Part shown: one piece after another, positions 19,866 through 29,214 of the stretch
Layout: each line of letters opens with the position of its first letter
Position numbering within the stretch: position 1 is the stretch's first letter
Position numbers and translations under genes: made by a program
NCBI GenBank assembly: GCA_046294735.1
Contig: JBKBKB010000008.1
Span: forward strand, 1 to 55,294
Direction of reading: 5' to 3'
Length of the DNA stretch: 55,294 nt
Source of the DNA: 34-65-8 sp046294735
GTDB lineage: Bacteria > Pseudomonadota > Alphaproteobacteria > Sphingomonadales > Sphingomonadaceae
Notes under the pieces: generated by a model
Told to the model about the DNA's origin: nothing
Seen by the model: the letters and a program-made list of their open reading frames with translations, nothing else
Database searches by the model: none

Positions 19866-20756
19866 ATGAGCATCCTCGTAAACAAGCACACCAAGGTCAT
19901 CACCCAGGGCATGACCGGCGAAACCGGCACTTTCCACACCCAGCAGGCACTCGCCTATGGCACGCAGATGGTCGCCGGCGTGACCCCCGGCAAGGGCGGC
20001 ACCACCCACATCGACCTGCCGGTCTACGACACCGTTGCCGAGGCCAAGCACGCCACTGGCGCGACCGCGACCTGCATCTATGTGCCGCCGCCGTTCGCGG
20101 CCGATTCGATCCTCGAAGCTATCGATGCGGAGATGGAACTGATCGTCACCATCACCGAAGGCATTCCGGTGCTCGACATGGTCCGCGTCAAGCGGGCGCT
20201 CGTTGGCTCCAAGTCACGCCTGATCGGCCCCAACTGCCCCGGCGTGCTGACCCCCAACGAATGCAAGATCGGCATCATGCCCGGCTCGATCTTCAAGAAG
20301 GGCAGCGTCGGTGTGGTCTCGCGTTCGGGCACGCTGACCTATGAAGCCGTGCACCAGACCACGAGTGTAGGCCTCGGCCAGACCACCGCGGTTGGCATCG
20401 GCGGCGACCCGGTTAACGGCACCAACTTCATCGACGTGCTGGAGCTGTTTCTCGCTGACGACGAAACCAAGAGCATCATCATGATCGGTGAAATCGGCGG
20501 CAGCGCCGAAGAAGAAGCCGCTGAGTTCATCGCCCACAAGGCGAAACAGGGGATCAAGAAGCCGATGGTCGGCTTCATCGCCGGGCGCACCGCCCCTCCG
20601 GGCCGCCGCATGGGCCACGCAGGCGCGATCGTTTCTGGCGGCCAGGGCGGTGCGGATGACAAGATCGCGGCGATGGAAAAGGCCGGCATCCGTGTCAGCC
20701 CTTCACCATCCGAACTCGGCACCACGCTCGACGCGCTGCTGAAAGAGCTGGTGTAA
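19866..20756 (+). CDS. sucD: Succinate-CoA ligase (ADP-forming) alpha subunit
   Basis: 296 residues. It forms the CoA-binding, phosphohistidine-carrying half of succinyl-CoA synthetase. The active histidine is H251 in RRMGHAGAIVSGG; the CoA-binding start ITQGMTGETGTFH and the IGPNCPGVLTP block are intact. ATG 19866 is preceded by AGGAAAA; a longer frame would overlap the preceding gene and lacks similarity. The partner beta subunit gene sucC, normally directly upstream in alphaproteobacteria, is not present in the window. Confidence 0.96.
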   Translation: MSILVNKHTKVITQGMTGETGTFHTQQALAYGTQMVAGVTPGKGGTTHIDLPVYDTVAEAKHATGATATCIYVPPPFAADSILEAIDAEMELIVTITEGIPVLDMVRVKRALVGSKSRLIGPNCPGVLTPNECKIGIMPGSIFKKGSVGVVSRSGTLTYEAVHQTTSVGLGQTTAVGIGGDPVNGTNFIDVLELFLADDETKSIIMIGEIGGSAEEEAAEFIAHKAKQGIKKPMVGFIAGRTAPPGRRMGHAGAIVSGGQGGADDKIAAMEKAGIRVSPSPSELGTTLDALLKELV

Positions 20757-20788
20757 CCCTCTCTCCTCTCCCTCCCCCGGAGCCGACC

Positions 20789-23632
20789 ATGGGTAACGAA
20801 AACCAGACCTTCCTGCCCGAGCTTTCCGACCAGGAAGGCCCGCAGCCCGGCCCGTCGTGGGGCAACCCGCGCTGGCTCGATACGGTGTCCGGCAGCAGCG
20901 CCGACCTGACACAGGCGCTCGACCCGACGCAGATGCGCCTTGTGGTCGAACAGGCCGCGAAAAAGGCCGGCAAGGCCACCGATCCGCGCGCCATCGAGGA
21001 GGCCGCGGCGGACTCGATCCGCGCCATGCTGCTGATCCGCACTTTCCGCGTGCGCGGGCACCTGGCCGCAGACCTCGACCCGTTGGGCCTGGCAAAGCAG
21101 GAACTTCCGGCCGATCTAGACCCGGAATACCACGGCTTTTCCGGGGCGGCGCTGGACCGCCCGGTCTACCTTGGCGGAATCCTGGGGCTTGAGTGGGCCA
21201 GCGTGCGCGATCTGGTCGAGATACTTCGCCGCAATTACTGCGGCAAGATCGGCTTCGAATACATGCACATCGCTGACGTGGAGGAACGCCGCTTCATTCA
21301 GGAACGGATCGAAGGGGGCGACAAGTCGGTCGACTTCACCCCGCAGGGAAAGAAGGCGATCCTGGCCGCAGTGATCCGGGGCGAGCAGTACGAACAGTTC
21401 CTCGGCAAGAAGTACGTCGGCACCAAGCGGTTCGGGCTTGATGGCGGGGAATCGATGATTCCGGCGCTTGAGGCGGTGATCAAATACGGCGGCCAGCGCG
21501 GCGTGCGCGAGATCATCTACGGCATGGCCCACCGCGGCCGCCTGAACGTGCTCGCGAACGTCATGGCCAAACCTTACAAGGTGATCTTCCACGAGTTTTC
21601 CGGCGGTACGGCCAACCCCGAAGACGTGGGCGGCTCCGGCGACGTGAAGTACCACCTCGGCACCAGCACCGACCGCGAATTTGACGACGGGATCAAGGTC
21701 CACATGAGCCTGGTCCCCAACCCCAGCCACCTCGAAACGGTCGATCCCGTGGTGCTCGGCAAGGCGCGCGCGGGGCAAGTTTTCCGCGACGATATAGGTC
21801 AGGGCAAGCACAAGCAGGTGCTGCCGGTGCTGATCCACGGCGACGCTGCCTTTGCTGGCCAGGGCATCGTGTGGGAGTGCTTCGGCTTTTCGGGCGTGAA
21901 GGGCTACAACACCGGCGGCTGCATCCACTTCGTCATCAACAACCAGATTGGCTTCACCACCAGCCCGCAGTTCTCGCGCGGCTCGCCCTACCCGTCCGAC
22001 GTGGCCAAGGGCGTTCAGGCCCCGATCCTGCACGTCAACGGCGACGATCCGGAAGCTGTGACTTTCGCCTGCAAGTTGGCGATCGATTACCGCCAGACCT
22101 TTGGCCGCGACATCGTGGTGGACATGTGGTGTTATCGCCGCTTCGGCCACAACGAAGGCGACGAGCCCAGCTTCACCCAGCCGCTGATGTATGCCCGCAT
22201 CCGTCAGCACCCGCGCGTATCGGCAATCTATGCCAAGCGACTGATCGAACAAGGGGTGATCGGTGCCGGCCATGCCGAGGAGGTGCAGCAAGCCTTTGTC
22301 GCGGAGTTGGAGGAGCAGTTCGAAGCCGCCAAGAGCTACAAGGCCAACGAGGCTGACTGGTTCGCCGGCCGGTGGAGCGGGCTCCACGCCCCAGCCGATC
22401 CGGAATCCGCGCGCCGCAACGTGCCTACGGGGATTGAGCCCAAGCTGTTCGACAGCCTGGGCCGCACGCTGACGACCGTCCCTGACAGCGTGACCATCCA
22501 CAAGACGCTGGCCCGCGTGCTAGATGCCAAGCGCGAGATGTTTGCGAACGGCGCCGGTTTCGACTGGGCGACCGGAGAAGCGCTGGCATTCGGCTCGCTT
22601 CTCTCCGAAGGCTATGGCGTGCGCCTGTCTGGCCAGGATTCAGGCCGCGGCACCTTCAGCCAGCGCCACGCGGTGTGGGTCGACCAGACTGACGAGCACA
22701 AGTACATCCCGCTCAGCACCGTGCCGCACGGCAGGTTCGAGGTGCATGACAGCCCGTTGAGCGAATACGGCGTGCTCGGGTTTGAATATGGCTATGCCAG
22801 CGCCGATCCGAAGAGTCTGGTGCTGTGGGAAGCGCAGTTCGGCGATTTCGCCAACGGCGCGCAGATCATGATCGACCAGTACGTCGCGTCCTCGGAATCG
22901 AAGTGGCTGCGGGCGAACGGCATCGTCATGCTCCTGCCCCATGGATACGAGGGCCAGGGGCCGGAGCACTCCAGCGCCCGGCTCGAGCGGTTCCTGCAGC
23001 TGTGCGCGCAGGACAACATGCAGGTGTGCCACATCACCAGTCCGGCGAACTACTTCCACGTCCTGCGCCGGCAGATGCACCGCCCGTTCCGCAAGCCACT
23101 GATCATCATGACGCCCAAGTCGCTGCTGCGCCACGCCCTGGCCAAGAGCGAGGCGAAGGATTTCCAGACCGGTTCGCATTTCATGCGGATCCTGAGCGAC
23201 CTGAACGGCGCGGCGGACGAGAAGACCCGCCGGGTGGTGCTCTGTTCGGGCAAGGTCGCCTACGACCTGATGGAAGCGCGCGACGCGGCGAAGATCGACG
23301 ATACCCAGATCATCCGGCTGGAACAGCTCTATCCCTTCCCGGGCGAGCCGCTGGCACTGCGCCTGTCGCGGATGAGCAATCTCGAAGAAGTGGTGTGGTG
23401 CCAGGAAGAGCCTAAGAACAATGGTGCCTGGTTCTTTGTCGAACCGCTGATCGAGGAAGCGCTCGCCGCTGCCAAGGCGCCGGTCGAGCGCGCCCGCTAT
23501 GCCGGGCGCAACGCCAGCGCCTCCCCCGCGACGGGCCTTGCCAGCCGCCACGCCAGCGAACAGGCGGCACTGATCGCCCATGCGCTCGGCACGTCGGTTC
23601 GCACCGAAATCCGCCGCAGGAAGAACGCCTGA
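20789..23632 (+). CDS. sucA: 2-oxoglutarate dehydrogenase E1 component
   Basis: 947 residues, full length. This thiamine diphosphate enzyme decarboxylates 2-oxoglutarate and passes succinyl to the lipoyl group of SucB. The N-terminal E1 helper region is present (PSWGNPRWLD), then the core YGMAHRGRLNVLANV, HGDAAFAGQGIVWE, GHNEGDEPSFTQP with the diphosphate/Mg site, and the pyrimidine-domain LLPHGYEGQGPEHSSAR. GGAG lies 7 nt before the ATG. It follows sucD by 32 nt and is followed by sucB after 12 nt, one operon. Confidence 0.98.
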   Translation: MGNENQTFLPELSDQEGPQPGPSWGNPRWLDTVSGSSADLTQALDPTQMRLVVEQAAKKAGKATDPRAIEEAAADSIRAMLLIRTFRVRGHLAADLDPLGLAKQELPADLDPEYHGFSGAALDRPVYLGGILGLEWASVRDLVEILRRNYCGKIGFEYMHIADVEERRFIQERIEGGDKSVDFTPQGKKAILAAVIRGEQYEQFLGKKYVGTKRFGLDGGESMIPALEAVIKYGGQRGVREIIYGMAHRGRLNVLANVMAKPYKVIFHEFSGGTANPEDVGGSGDVKYHLGTSTDREFDDGIKVHMSLVPNPSHLETVDPVVLGKARAGQVFRDDIGQGKHKQVLPVLIHGDAAFAGQGIVWECFGFSGVKGYNTGGCIHFVINNQIGFTTSPQFSRGSPYPSDVAKGVQAPILHVNGDDPEAVTFACKLAIDYRQTFGRDIVVDMWCYRRFGHNEGDEPSFTQPLMYARIRQHPRVSAIYAKRLIEQGVIGAGHAEEVQQAFVAELEEQFEAAKSYKANEADWFAGRWSGLHAPADPESARRNVPTGIEPKLFDSLGRTLTTVPDSVTIHKTLARVLDAKREMFANGAGFDWATGEALAFGSLLSEGYGVRLSGQDSGRGTFSQRHAVWVDQTDEHKYIPLSTVPHGRFEVHDSPLSEYGVLGFEYGYASADPKSLVLWEAQFGDFANGAQIMIDQYVASSESKWLRANGIVMLLPHGYEGQGPEHSSARLERFLQLCAQDNMQVCHITSPANYFHVLRRQMHRPFRKPLIIMTPKSLLRHALAKSEAKDFQTGSHFMRILSDLNGAADEKTRRVVLCSGKVAYDLMEARDAAKIDDTQIIRLEQLYPFPGEPLALRLSRMSNLEEVVWCQEEPKNNGAWFFVEPLIEEALAAAKAPVERARYAGRNASASPATGLASRHASEQAALIAHALGTSVRTEIRRRKNA

Positions 23633-23644
23633 GGAAACAGAACT

Positions 23645-24862
23645 ATGAGCACTGAAGTTAAAGTCCCGACCATGGGTGAATCGGTTACCGAAGGCACCAT
23701 CGGCGAATGGCTCAAGCAGCCCGGCGACGCGGTTGCACTGGACGAGCCGATCGCGAGCCTCGAGACCGACAAGGTCGCGGTCGAAGTTCCGTCGCCGGTC
23801 GCCGGGGTGCTGACCGAGCATCGTGCTGCTGTGGGCGATACGGTTGCGGTAGGTGCGGTGATCGCGGTGATTGAGGATGGTCTCGCCGCGGCCGGTGCGG
23901 CCCCGGTTGCACCACGCGAAGAAGCGGCCCCGGTCCAGCCCGAGCCCGTTCCAACGCCGGATACCACCACCCTCAGTCCAGCAGTCCGCCGCGCGGTGCT
24001 GGAACACGGCGTCGATCCGACCACCATCAAGGGCACCGGCAAGGATGGCCGCTTGACCAAGGAAGACGTGCTCGCGGCAGCCAAGGCCAAGGAAACGGCG
24101 CCTGCGCCCTCAACCAGCGCGCCCGCACCGGCACCAGCGGCTGCGCCCGCTGCGGCAGACGAGCGCCGCACCGAACGGGTCAAGATGACCCGGATGCGCC
24201 AGACCATCGCCAAGCGCTTGAAGAGCGCGCAGGACAACGCCGCGTTGCTGACCACGTTTAACGATGTCGACATGACCGCGGTGATCGAGGCGCGCGAGAA
24301 GTACAAGGACCTGTTCGCCAAGAAGCACGACATCAAGCTGGGCTTCATGGGCTTCTTCGCCAAGGCCAGCTGCCTGGCGCTGAAGGACGTTCCAGCGGCC
24401 AACGCCTATATCGAAGGCGACGAGATCGTCTATCACGACTACGTCGATATCTCGGTTGCGGTCTCGGCACCCAACGGCCTCGTGGTGCCGGTGGTGCGCG
24501 ATGCCCAGGCCAAGAGCTTTGCCGCAATCGAGAAGGACATCGCCGACTTCGGCGCCCGTGCCCGCGAAGGCACGCTGACCATGGCAGACATGAGTGGCGG
24601 CACCTTCACCATTTCCAACGGCGGCGTGTTCGGCAGCCTGATGAGCACTCCGATCATCAACCCGCCGCAGAGCGCCGTGCTCGGCCTGCACCGGATCGAG
24701 GACCGCCCGGTGGTCCGCGACGGCCAGATCGTGATCCGCCCGATGATGTACATTGCGCTCAGCTATGACCACCGCCTGATCGACGGGCGCGAGGCAGTGA
24801 CCGCACTGAAGATCATCAAGGACGCGATCGAGGATCCCACCCGGATGCTGATCGACCTCTGA
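23645..24862 (+). CDS. sucB: Dihydrolipoyllysine succinyltransferase (E2 of 2-oxoglutarate dehydrogenase)
   Basis: 405 residues with the standard order: lipoyl domain 1-77 (lipoylated K43 in ETDKVAVEV), a short Pro/Ala linker, the E3-binding domain (LSPAVRRAVLEHGVDP... GRLTKEDVL) around 115-150, a second Ala/Pro linker, and the catalytic domain with SYDHRLIDGREAV near the C terminus holding the active histidine and aspartate. It transfers succinyl from lipoamide to CoA. GAGGAAACAGAACT precedes the ATG, and lpd starts 10 nt after the stop. Confidence 0.98.
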   Translation: MSTEVKVPTMGESVTEGTIGEWLKQPGDAVALDEPIASLETDKVAVEVPSPVAGVLTEHRAAVGDTVAVGAVIAVIEDGLAAAGAAPVAPREEAAPVQPEPVPTPDTTTLSPAVRRAVLEHGVDPTTIKGTGKDGRLTKEDVLAAAKAKETAPAPSTSAPAPAPAAAPAAADERRTERVKMTRMRQTIAKRLKSAQDNAALLTTFNDVDMTAVIEAREKYKDLFAKKHDIKLGFMGFFAKASCLALKDVPAANAYIEGDEIVYHDYVDISVAVSAPNGLVVPVVRDAQAKSFAAIEKDIADFGARAREGTLTMADMSGGTFTISNGGVFGSLMSTPIINPPQSAVLGLHRIEDRPVVRDGQIVIRPMMYIALSYDHRLIDGREAVTALKIIKDAIEDPTRMLIDL

Positions 24863-24872
24863 GGAAAGCACT

Positions 24873-26270
24873 ATGTCTGACTACGATTACGACGTCCTCA
24901 TCATCGGCGCAGGCCCTGGCGGCTATGTGGCCGCGATCCGCGCGGCACAGCTGGGGCTGAGGACCGCTTGCGTTGAATCGCGCGCTACGCTTGGCGGCAC
25001 CTGCCTCAACGTCGGCTGCATTCCGTCAAAGGCGATGCTCCACGCCAGCGAGTTCTTCGATGCCGCGGCCAACGGTGCGATGGCGGACATGGGCATCGAG
25101 GTAACGCCCAAGCTCAACCTGCCCAAGATGCACGCCCAGCGGATCGACGCGGTGGAGGGGCTGACCAAGGGCATCGAGTTCCTGTTCAAGAAGAACAAGG
25201 TTGACTGGAAGAAGGGCCACGGCACGTTCGTCGATCCGCACACGGTGAAAATCGGCGATGAAACCGTCACCGCGAAGAACGTGGTGATCGCCACTGGCTC
25301 CAGCGTCACCCCACTGCCCGGGGTCGAGGTCGACAACGACAGCCAAGTGGTGGTCGATTCCACCGGCGCGCTGGAACTGAAGGCCGTGCCCAAGACCATG
25401 GTGGTGATCGGTGGCGGTGTGATCGGGCTGGAAATGGGCTCGATCTGGCGCCGACTCGGGGCCAAGGTCATCGTGGTCGAGTATCTTGACCAGCTGCTGC
25501 CCGGGATGGACATGGATGTGCGCAAGGAAGCGGCCAAGATCTTCAAGAAGCAGGGCATGGAGTTGCGCCTTGGCACCAAGGTCACCGGCTGCACCGTCAA
25601 AGGCAAGAAGGCCACCCTGACCCTAGAGCCTGCTGCTGGAGGCGAGGCAACGACGCTGGAAGCCGACTGCGTGCTGGTTTCAATCGGTCGCCGTCCCAAC
25701 ACCTCGGGGCTGGGACTGGAGAACATCGGCCTTGAAGTGAACCAGCGCGGCCAGATCGAGATCGACCACGAATTCCGCACCAAGGTGCCGGGCGTCTGGG
25801 CAGTGGGCGACGTCGTACCCGGCCCGATGCTGGCGCATAAGGCCGAGGACGAGGGCATTGCAGTGGCCGAGAACATCGCCGGGCAGACCGGCATCGTCAA
25901 TCACGCGGTCATCCCCGGCGTCGTCTACACCTGGCCTGAATTCGCCGGTGTGGGCATGACCGAGGACGAGGCCAAGGCGCGGGGCGCAGTCAAGACCAGC
26001 AAGTTTCCGATGATGGCCAACAGCCGGGCCAAGACCAATCACGAACCGGACGGTTTCGTGAAAGTGATTGCAGACGCCGAGACCGACCGCGTGCTTGGCG
26101 TCTGGGCTATTGCTTCGGTCGCCGGAACCATGATTGCGGAAGCAGCGATCGCGATGGAATTCGGCGCGACAAGCGAGGACATCGCCTACACCTGCCACGC
26201 CCACCCAACCCATTCCGAGGCGATCAAGGAAGCGGCAATGGGCGTGCGGGGCAAGCCGATCCACCTCTGA
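24873..26270 (+). CDS. lpd: Dihydrolipoyl dehydrogenase (E3)
   Basis: 465 residues, a flavin disulfide reductase that reoxidises dihydrolipoamide with NAD. FAD-binding GAGPGGYVA at residues 12-20, redox-active cysteines C44 and C49 in GGTCLNVGCIPSK, NAD-binding VIGGGVIGLEMGS in the middle, and the dimer-interface active-site pair His/Glu in HAHPTHSEA near the end. As last gene of the complex it completes E1-E2-E3. Its TGA overlaps the ATG of the next membrane protein gene. Confidence 0.97.
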   Translation: MSDYDYDVLIIGAGPGGYVAAIRAAQLGLRTACVESRATLGGTCLNVGCIPSKAMLHASEFFDAAANGAMADMGIEVTPKLNLPKMHAQRIDAVEGLTKGIEFLFKKNKVDWKKGHGTFVDPHTVKIGDETVTAKNVVIATGSSVTPLPGVEVDNDSQVVVDSTGALELKAVPKTMVVIGGGVIGLEMGSIWRRLGAKVIVVEYLDQLLPGMDMDVRKEAAKIFKKQGMELRLGTKVTGCTVKGKKATLTLEPAAGGEATTLEADCVLVSIGRRPNTSGLGLENIGLEVNQRGQIEIDHEFRTKVPGVWAVGDVVPGPMLAHKAEDEGIAVAENIAGQTGIVNHAVIPGVVYTWPEFAGVGMTEDEAKARGAVKTSKFPMMANSRAKTNHEPDGFVKVIADAETDRVLGVWAIASVAGTMIAEAAIAMEFGATSEDIAYTCHAHPTHSEAIKEAAMGVRGKPIHL

Positions 26271-27124
26271 TGCGCGGTCTGGTGGCAGCACGGGCAGGGT
26301 TCCTGACGGAACGCTGGCCTGCTGTCATTGCGCTGGCCCTGCCGACGCTCGCCGGACTGGGATATCTGATCGCCTATCGGGCGCCGGAGAGGTATGTCCA
26401 GGTCAATGCGGGCGCACTGCTCTTCGGCATCGTTGTGATAGCGCTCTTCCCGCCTGTTTCGCGCGTCGCTGCGCGACGGGCGATCGCTATCTTGCTGCTC
26501 GCACTGCTGTTCGCGCCGCTGGTAACCGGCCCGTCGCTGAGCGGCGTGGCCCGCTGGCTGCCGCTCGGCCCGTTCACGCTCCATTCGGGTATGTTGCTTG
26601 TCCCTGCCCTCGTCGCCCTTGCAGCGCGCGACCGGGACTATGCCGCTCCGATCCTGCTGACCGGGGTGCTGGCAGCGTTTTTCCAACCGGATGCTGCCAC
26701 GGGCTTCGCCCTAACCTTTGCTGCTGTCGGGCTGCATGATGTGACAAAGGACTGGAAGGTCGGGGTGGCCGCGATCATCGGCTTCTTTGCCACACTCGTT
26801 ATGGCAATGCGGGGAGAGCTGCCTCCGCAACCCTTCGTGGAACGCGTTCTGGCCGACCTTTCCATGACATCACCACTGACTGCCCTCGCTGTGTTCCTCA
26901 GCCTGGTCGGTGCCTTTTTTCTGGTCCTGTTGGCCAGCGGGGGCGAGCGTGGGGTGCGCTATGCCGTGGCCGGATCGCTGTTCGGCTTCACCATCATGGC
27001 GATGATCTCGCACTACCCCACCCCGCTGATCGGCTATGGCGCAGCGCCGATCCTCGGCTACGGGCTGGCGCTGGCGCTCAACCGCACCACGCACCCCGCC
27101 ACCGGACAGGAATTGCCGGCCTGA
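26270..27124 (+). CDS. Polytopic membrane protein resembling a compact SEDS (RodA/FtsW) protein
   Basis: 284 residues with about ten hydrophobic helices. Three pieces recall SEDS glycosyltransferases in order and spacing: GVARWLPLGPFTLHSG (compare the RodA/FtsW GxxRWxxLG block) near residue 85, FFQPDAATGFALTF (compare QPDLGTA) near residue 135, and YPTPLIGYGAAPIL (compare LPLPFISYGGSSLL) near residue 250. The large periplasmic loop between helices 7 and 8, which carries the polymerase aspartate in SEDS proteins, is reduced to about 20 residues, so polymerase activity is doubtful. The start overlaps the lpd stop by one base (TGATG). Membership in the SEDS fold is my inference; otherwise unknown. 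Confidence 0.75.
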   Translation: MRGLVAARAGFLTERWPAVIALALPTLAGLGYLIAYRAPERYVQVNAGALLFGIVVIALFPPVSRVAARRAIAILLLALLFAPLVTGPSLSGVARWLPLGPFTLHSGMLLVPALVALAARDRDYAAPILLTGVLAAFFQPDAATGFALTFAAVGLHDVTKDWKVGVAAIIGFFATLVMAMRGELPPQPFVERVLADLSMTSPLTALAVFLSLVGAFFLVLLASGGERGVRYAVAGSLFGFTIMAMISHYPTPLIGYGAAPILGYGLALALNRTTHPATGQELPA

Positions 27125-27191
27125 CCGCAATCGCATTTGCTCCGCACGGCCCGGCCGCCTAGAACCGGTCGGCAAAGAGAGAGGAGCGTTC

Positions 27192-28526
27192 ATGGCCTAT
27201 CCGCAACTGACCAGCGAGCCGGGGGCGATCGCGCTGGCGGCACAGATACGCAGCGGAGAGCTTTCTCCTCTGGAGGCAGTTGAGGCGGCCATCGCCCGGA
27301 TCGAGGATCTCGACATCGGGATCGACGCGGTGGTGGTGTGCGATTTCGACCGGGCCCGCGATACGGCCAAGGCCCTCGGCCACGAGAAGCCGCGCGAGAA
27401 CCAGCCGCTCTACGGCGTCCCAATGACGATCAAGGAGAGCTTCGACATTGCCGGGCTGCCAACCTGCTGGGGGCACGAGGCATACCGCCACCAACTTGCC
27501 ACCCGCGACGCGCGCGTGGTCCGCCAGCTCAAGGCGGCCGGGGCCATCCTGCTTGGCAAGACCAATGTTCCGGTCGATCTGAGCGACTGGCAGAGCTTCA
27601 ATCCGGTCTATGGCCGCACCGGCAACCCGCACGATCCATCACGCAGCCCGGGTGGTTCATCGGGCGGGTCGGCTGCGGCGGTAGCAGCCGGCATGGTGCC
27701 ATGCGATTTCGGCACCGACATCGGCGGCTCGGTCCGCGTGCCGGCCCATTTCTGCGGTGTCTGGGGGCACAAGTCGAGCTGGGGGCTGGTCTCCAAGCAC
27801 GGGCACGACCATCCCGCATTCGCCGGGAAAGACGCGCATGATGGAGTGCTGTCGATTGCCGGGCCGCTCGCCCGCAATGCCGAGGACCTCGCCCTTTTGC
27901 TGGAACTGACGGCCACGATCCCGCTCCGCCGGAACGGCAAGCCCTTGCGCGAATGCCGCCTGCTGGCGCTGGTCGATCATCCCGCCAGCCCCGTCGATTC
28001 CGCCGTGCGGGGGCCAACCGAGGCGGCCATCGCCATGATCGAGGCGGCGGGTGTCGGGATTGATCGCACCTCGGCCTTGCTGCCTGACTTGCCGCAGCAA
28101 CAGCATGACTACCTCAAGATGATGAACATCGCGATGGCACGCGGGATGCCCGCGCCAGGCGGCAAACGGGCCACCGCCACCGACTGGTTTGACCTGCTCG
28201 ACGCGCAGGCCCGCAACGAACTGGCGTGGGCGGCGCTGTTCGAAAGCTATGACTTCGTGCTCGCCCCTCCGGCCCCGGTGCTCGCAATCCCGCACCGGGA
28301 TGACGCTGTGTTCAAAGGAGAGATTTCCATCAACGGTGCGCCGCACCGGGCCGCGGACGGGCTGTTCTGGGCGGGCCTTGCCACATTCCCGAACCTGCCA
28401 TCAACCGTGTTGCCGATTGGGGCCGCCGATGGCCTTCCATGCGGAATGCAGGTTATCGGGCCGCGCTGGAGCGACCTCGACTGCATTGCAGCGGCAGCTG
28501 AAATGGGCACTATCCTGCATGGCTAG
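27192..28526 (+). CDS. Amidase signature family hydrolase
   Basis: 444 residues. The Ser-cisSer-Lys triad is complete: K81 in PMTIKESFD, the glycine-serine stretch GGSSGGS at 154-160, and the nucleophile S180 in GTDIGGSVRVPA. The family hydrolyses amides (amino-acid amides, aryl amides, or Gln-tRNA when in GatCAB); the absence of gatB/gatC neighbours and the divergent C-terminal half argue against GatA. Substrate unknown, probably cytoplasmic. GAGGAG precedes ATG 27192. It overlaps the next gene by 8 nt. Confidence 0.9.
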   Translation: MAYPQLTSEPGAIALAAQIRSGELSPLEAVEAAIARIEDLDIGIDAVVVCDFDRARDTAKALGHEKPRENQPLYGVPMTIKESFDIAGLPTCWGHEAYRHQLATRDARVVRQLKAAGAILLGKTNVPVDLSDWQSFNPVYGRTGNPHDPSRSPGGSSGGSAAAVAAGMVPCDFGTDIGGSVRVPAHFCGVWGHKSSWGLVSKHGHDHPAFAGKDAHDGVLSIAGPLARNAEDLALLLELTATIPLRRNGKPLRECRLLALVDHPASPVDSAVRGPTEAAIAMIEAAGVGIDRTSALLPDLPQQQHDYLKMMNIAMARGMPAPGGKRATATDWFDLLDAQARNELAWAALFESYDFVLAPPAPVLAIPHRDDAVFKGEISINGAPHRAADGLFWAGLATFPNLPSTVLPIGAADGLPCGMQVIGPRWSDLDCIAAAAEMGTILHG

Positions 28527-29214
28527 CACGCAGGGGCGCCAACGGCTGATGCGCCAATTGGCCCGCTGGCATATCTGGCTCGGCTGGCTGGTCGGCGTGC
28601 CGATCCTGATGTGGACGCTGACCGGCCTATTCATGGTCGCCAAACCCATTGACGAAGTACGCGGCACCAAGCTGCGGGTAGCCATGGCACCCCAGCCGCT
28701 CGACCTGTCAGGAAATGAACCGCAAGGCGGGCCCATCCGGGAGATGCGCAGCTTCATGCAGCGTGGCCGCGCTGTCACCCTGGTGACCCGGATGGACGGC
28801 AGCGTGCAGCGCTATGACCTGGCAACCGGAGAGGCAATCGCCCCGCTCGGCGCGTCCGAAGCGCGGGCCGTCGTGGCCCGGGAAATCGTGAGCGGCAGTG
28901 CGGTGGACCGCGCAACACTGTTCGAGGCCGACGAAGTGCCGTTCGATTTCCGCCGGCCAATGCCGGTTTGGCAGATCACGTTGAGCGACGGCACACATGT
29001 CTATGTCGGGCGCGAAACCGGCGAAATCGAGGCAGTGCGCACGCGCTGGTGGCGCGTGTTCGACGTCATGTGGGGGCTTCATATCATGGACCTTGAGGCC
29101 CGTGAGGATACCAGTCACCCGGTGCTTATCCTGTTCGCAGCCCTGGCGTCCTTCGGAGCACTGCTCGGCTGCATCCTGATGTTCCGGCGGCGACAGGCGC
29201 GGCTTGCGGCGTGA
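28519..29214 (+). CDS. PepSY domain-containing membrane protein
   Basis: 231 residues. One N-terminal transmembrane helix in the typical PepSY-TM context (HIWLGWLVGVPILMWTLTG), a periplasmic region of about 150 residues with a PepSY-like unit (QITLSDGTHVYVGRETGEI), and a C-terminal helix after WWRVFDVMWGLHIMDL. Such proteins are often found with iron-reductase or siderophore functions; here the neighbours give no hint. ATG 28519 overlaps the amidase end; ATG 28549 is an alternative start. Confidence 0.85.
   Translation: MASTQGRQRLMRQLARWHIWLGWLVGVPILMWTLTGLFMVAKPIDEVRGTKLRVAMAPQPLDLSGNEPQGGPIREMRSFMQRGRAVTLVTRMDGSVQRYDLATGEAIAPLGASEARAVVAREIVSGSAVDRATLFEADEVPFDFRRPMPVWQITLSDGTHVYVGRETGEIEAVRTRWWRVFDVMWGLHIMDLEAREDTSHPVLILFAALASFGALLGCILMFRRRQARLAA

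Noticed and set aside
27192..28526. Amidase as GatA of the tRNA amidotransferase
   Set aside because: No gatB or gatC adjacent, and the C-terminal half lacks GatA-type similarity by eye.
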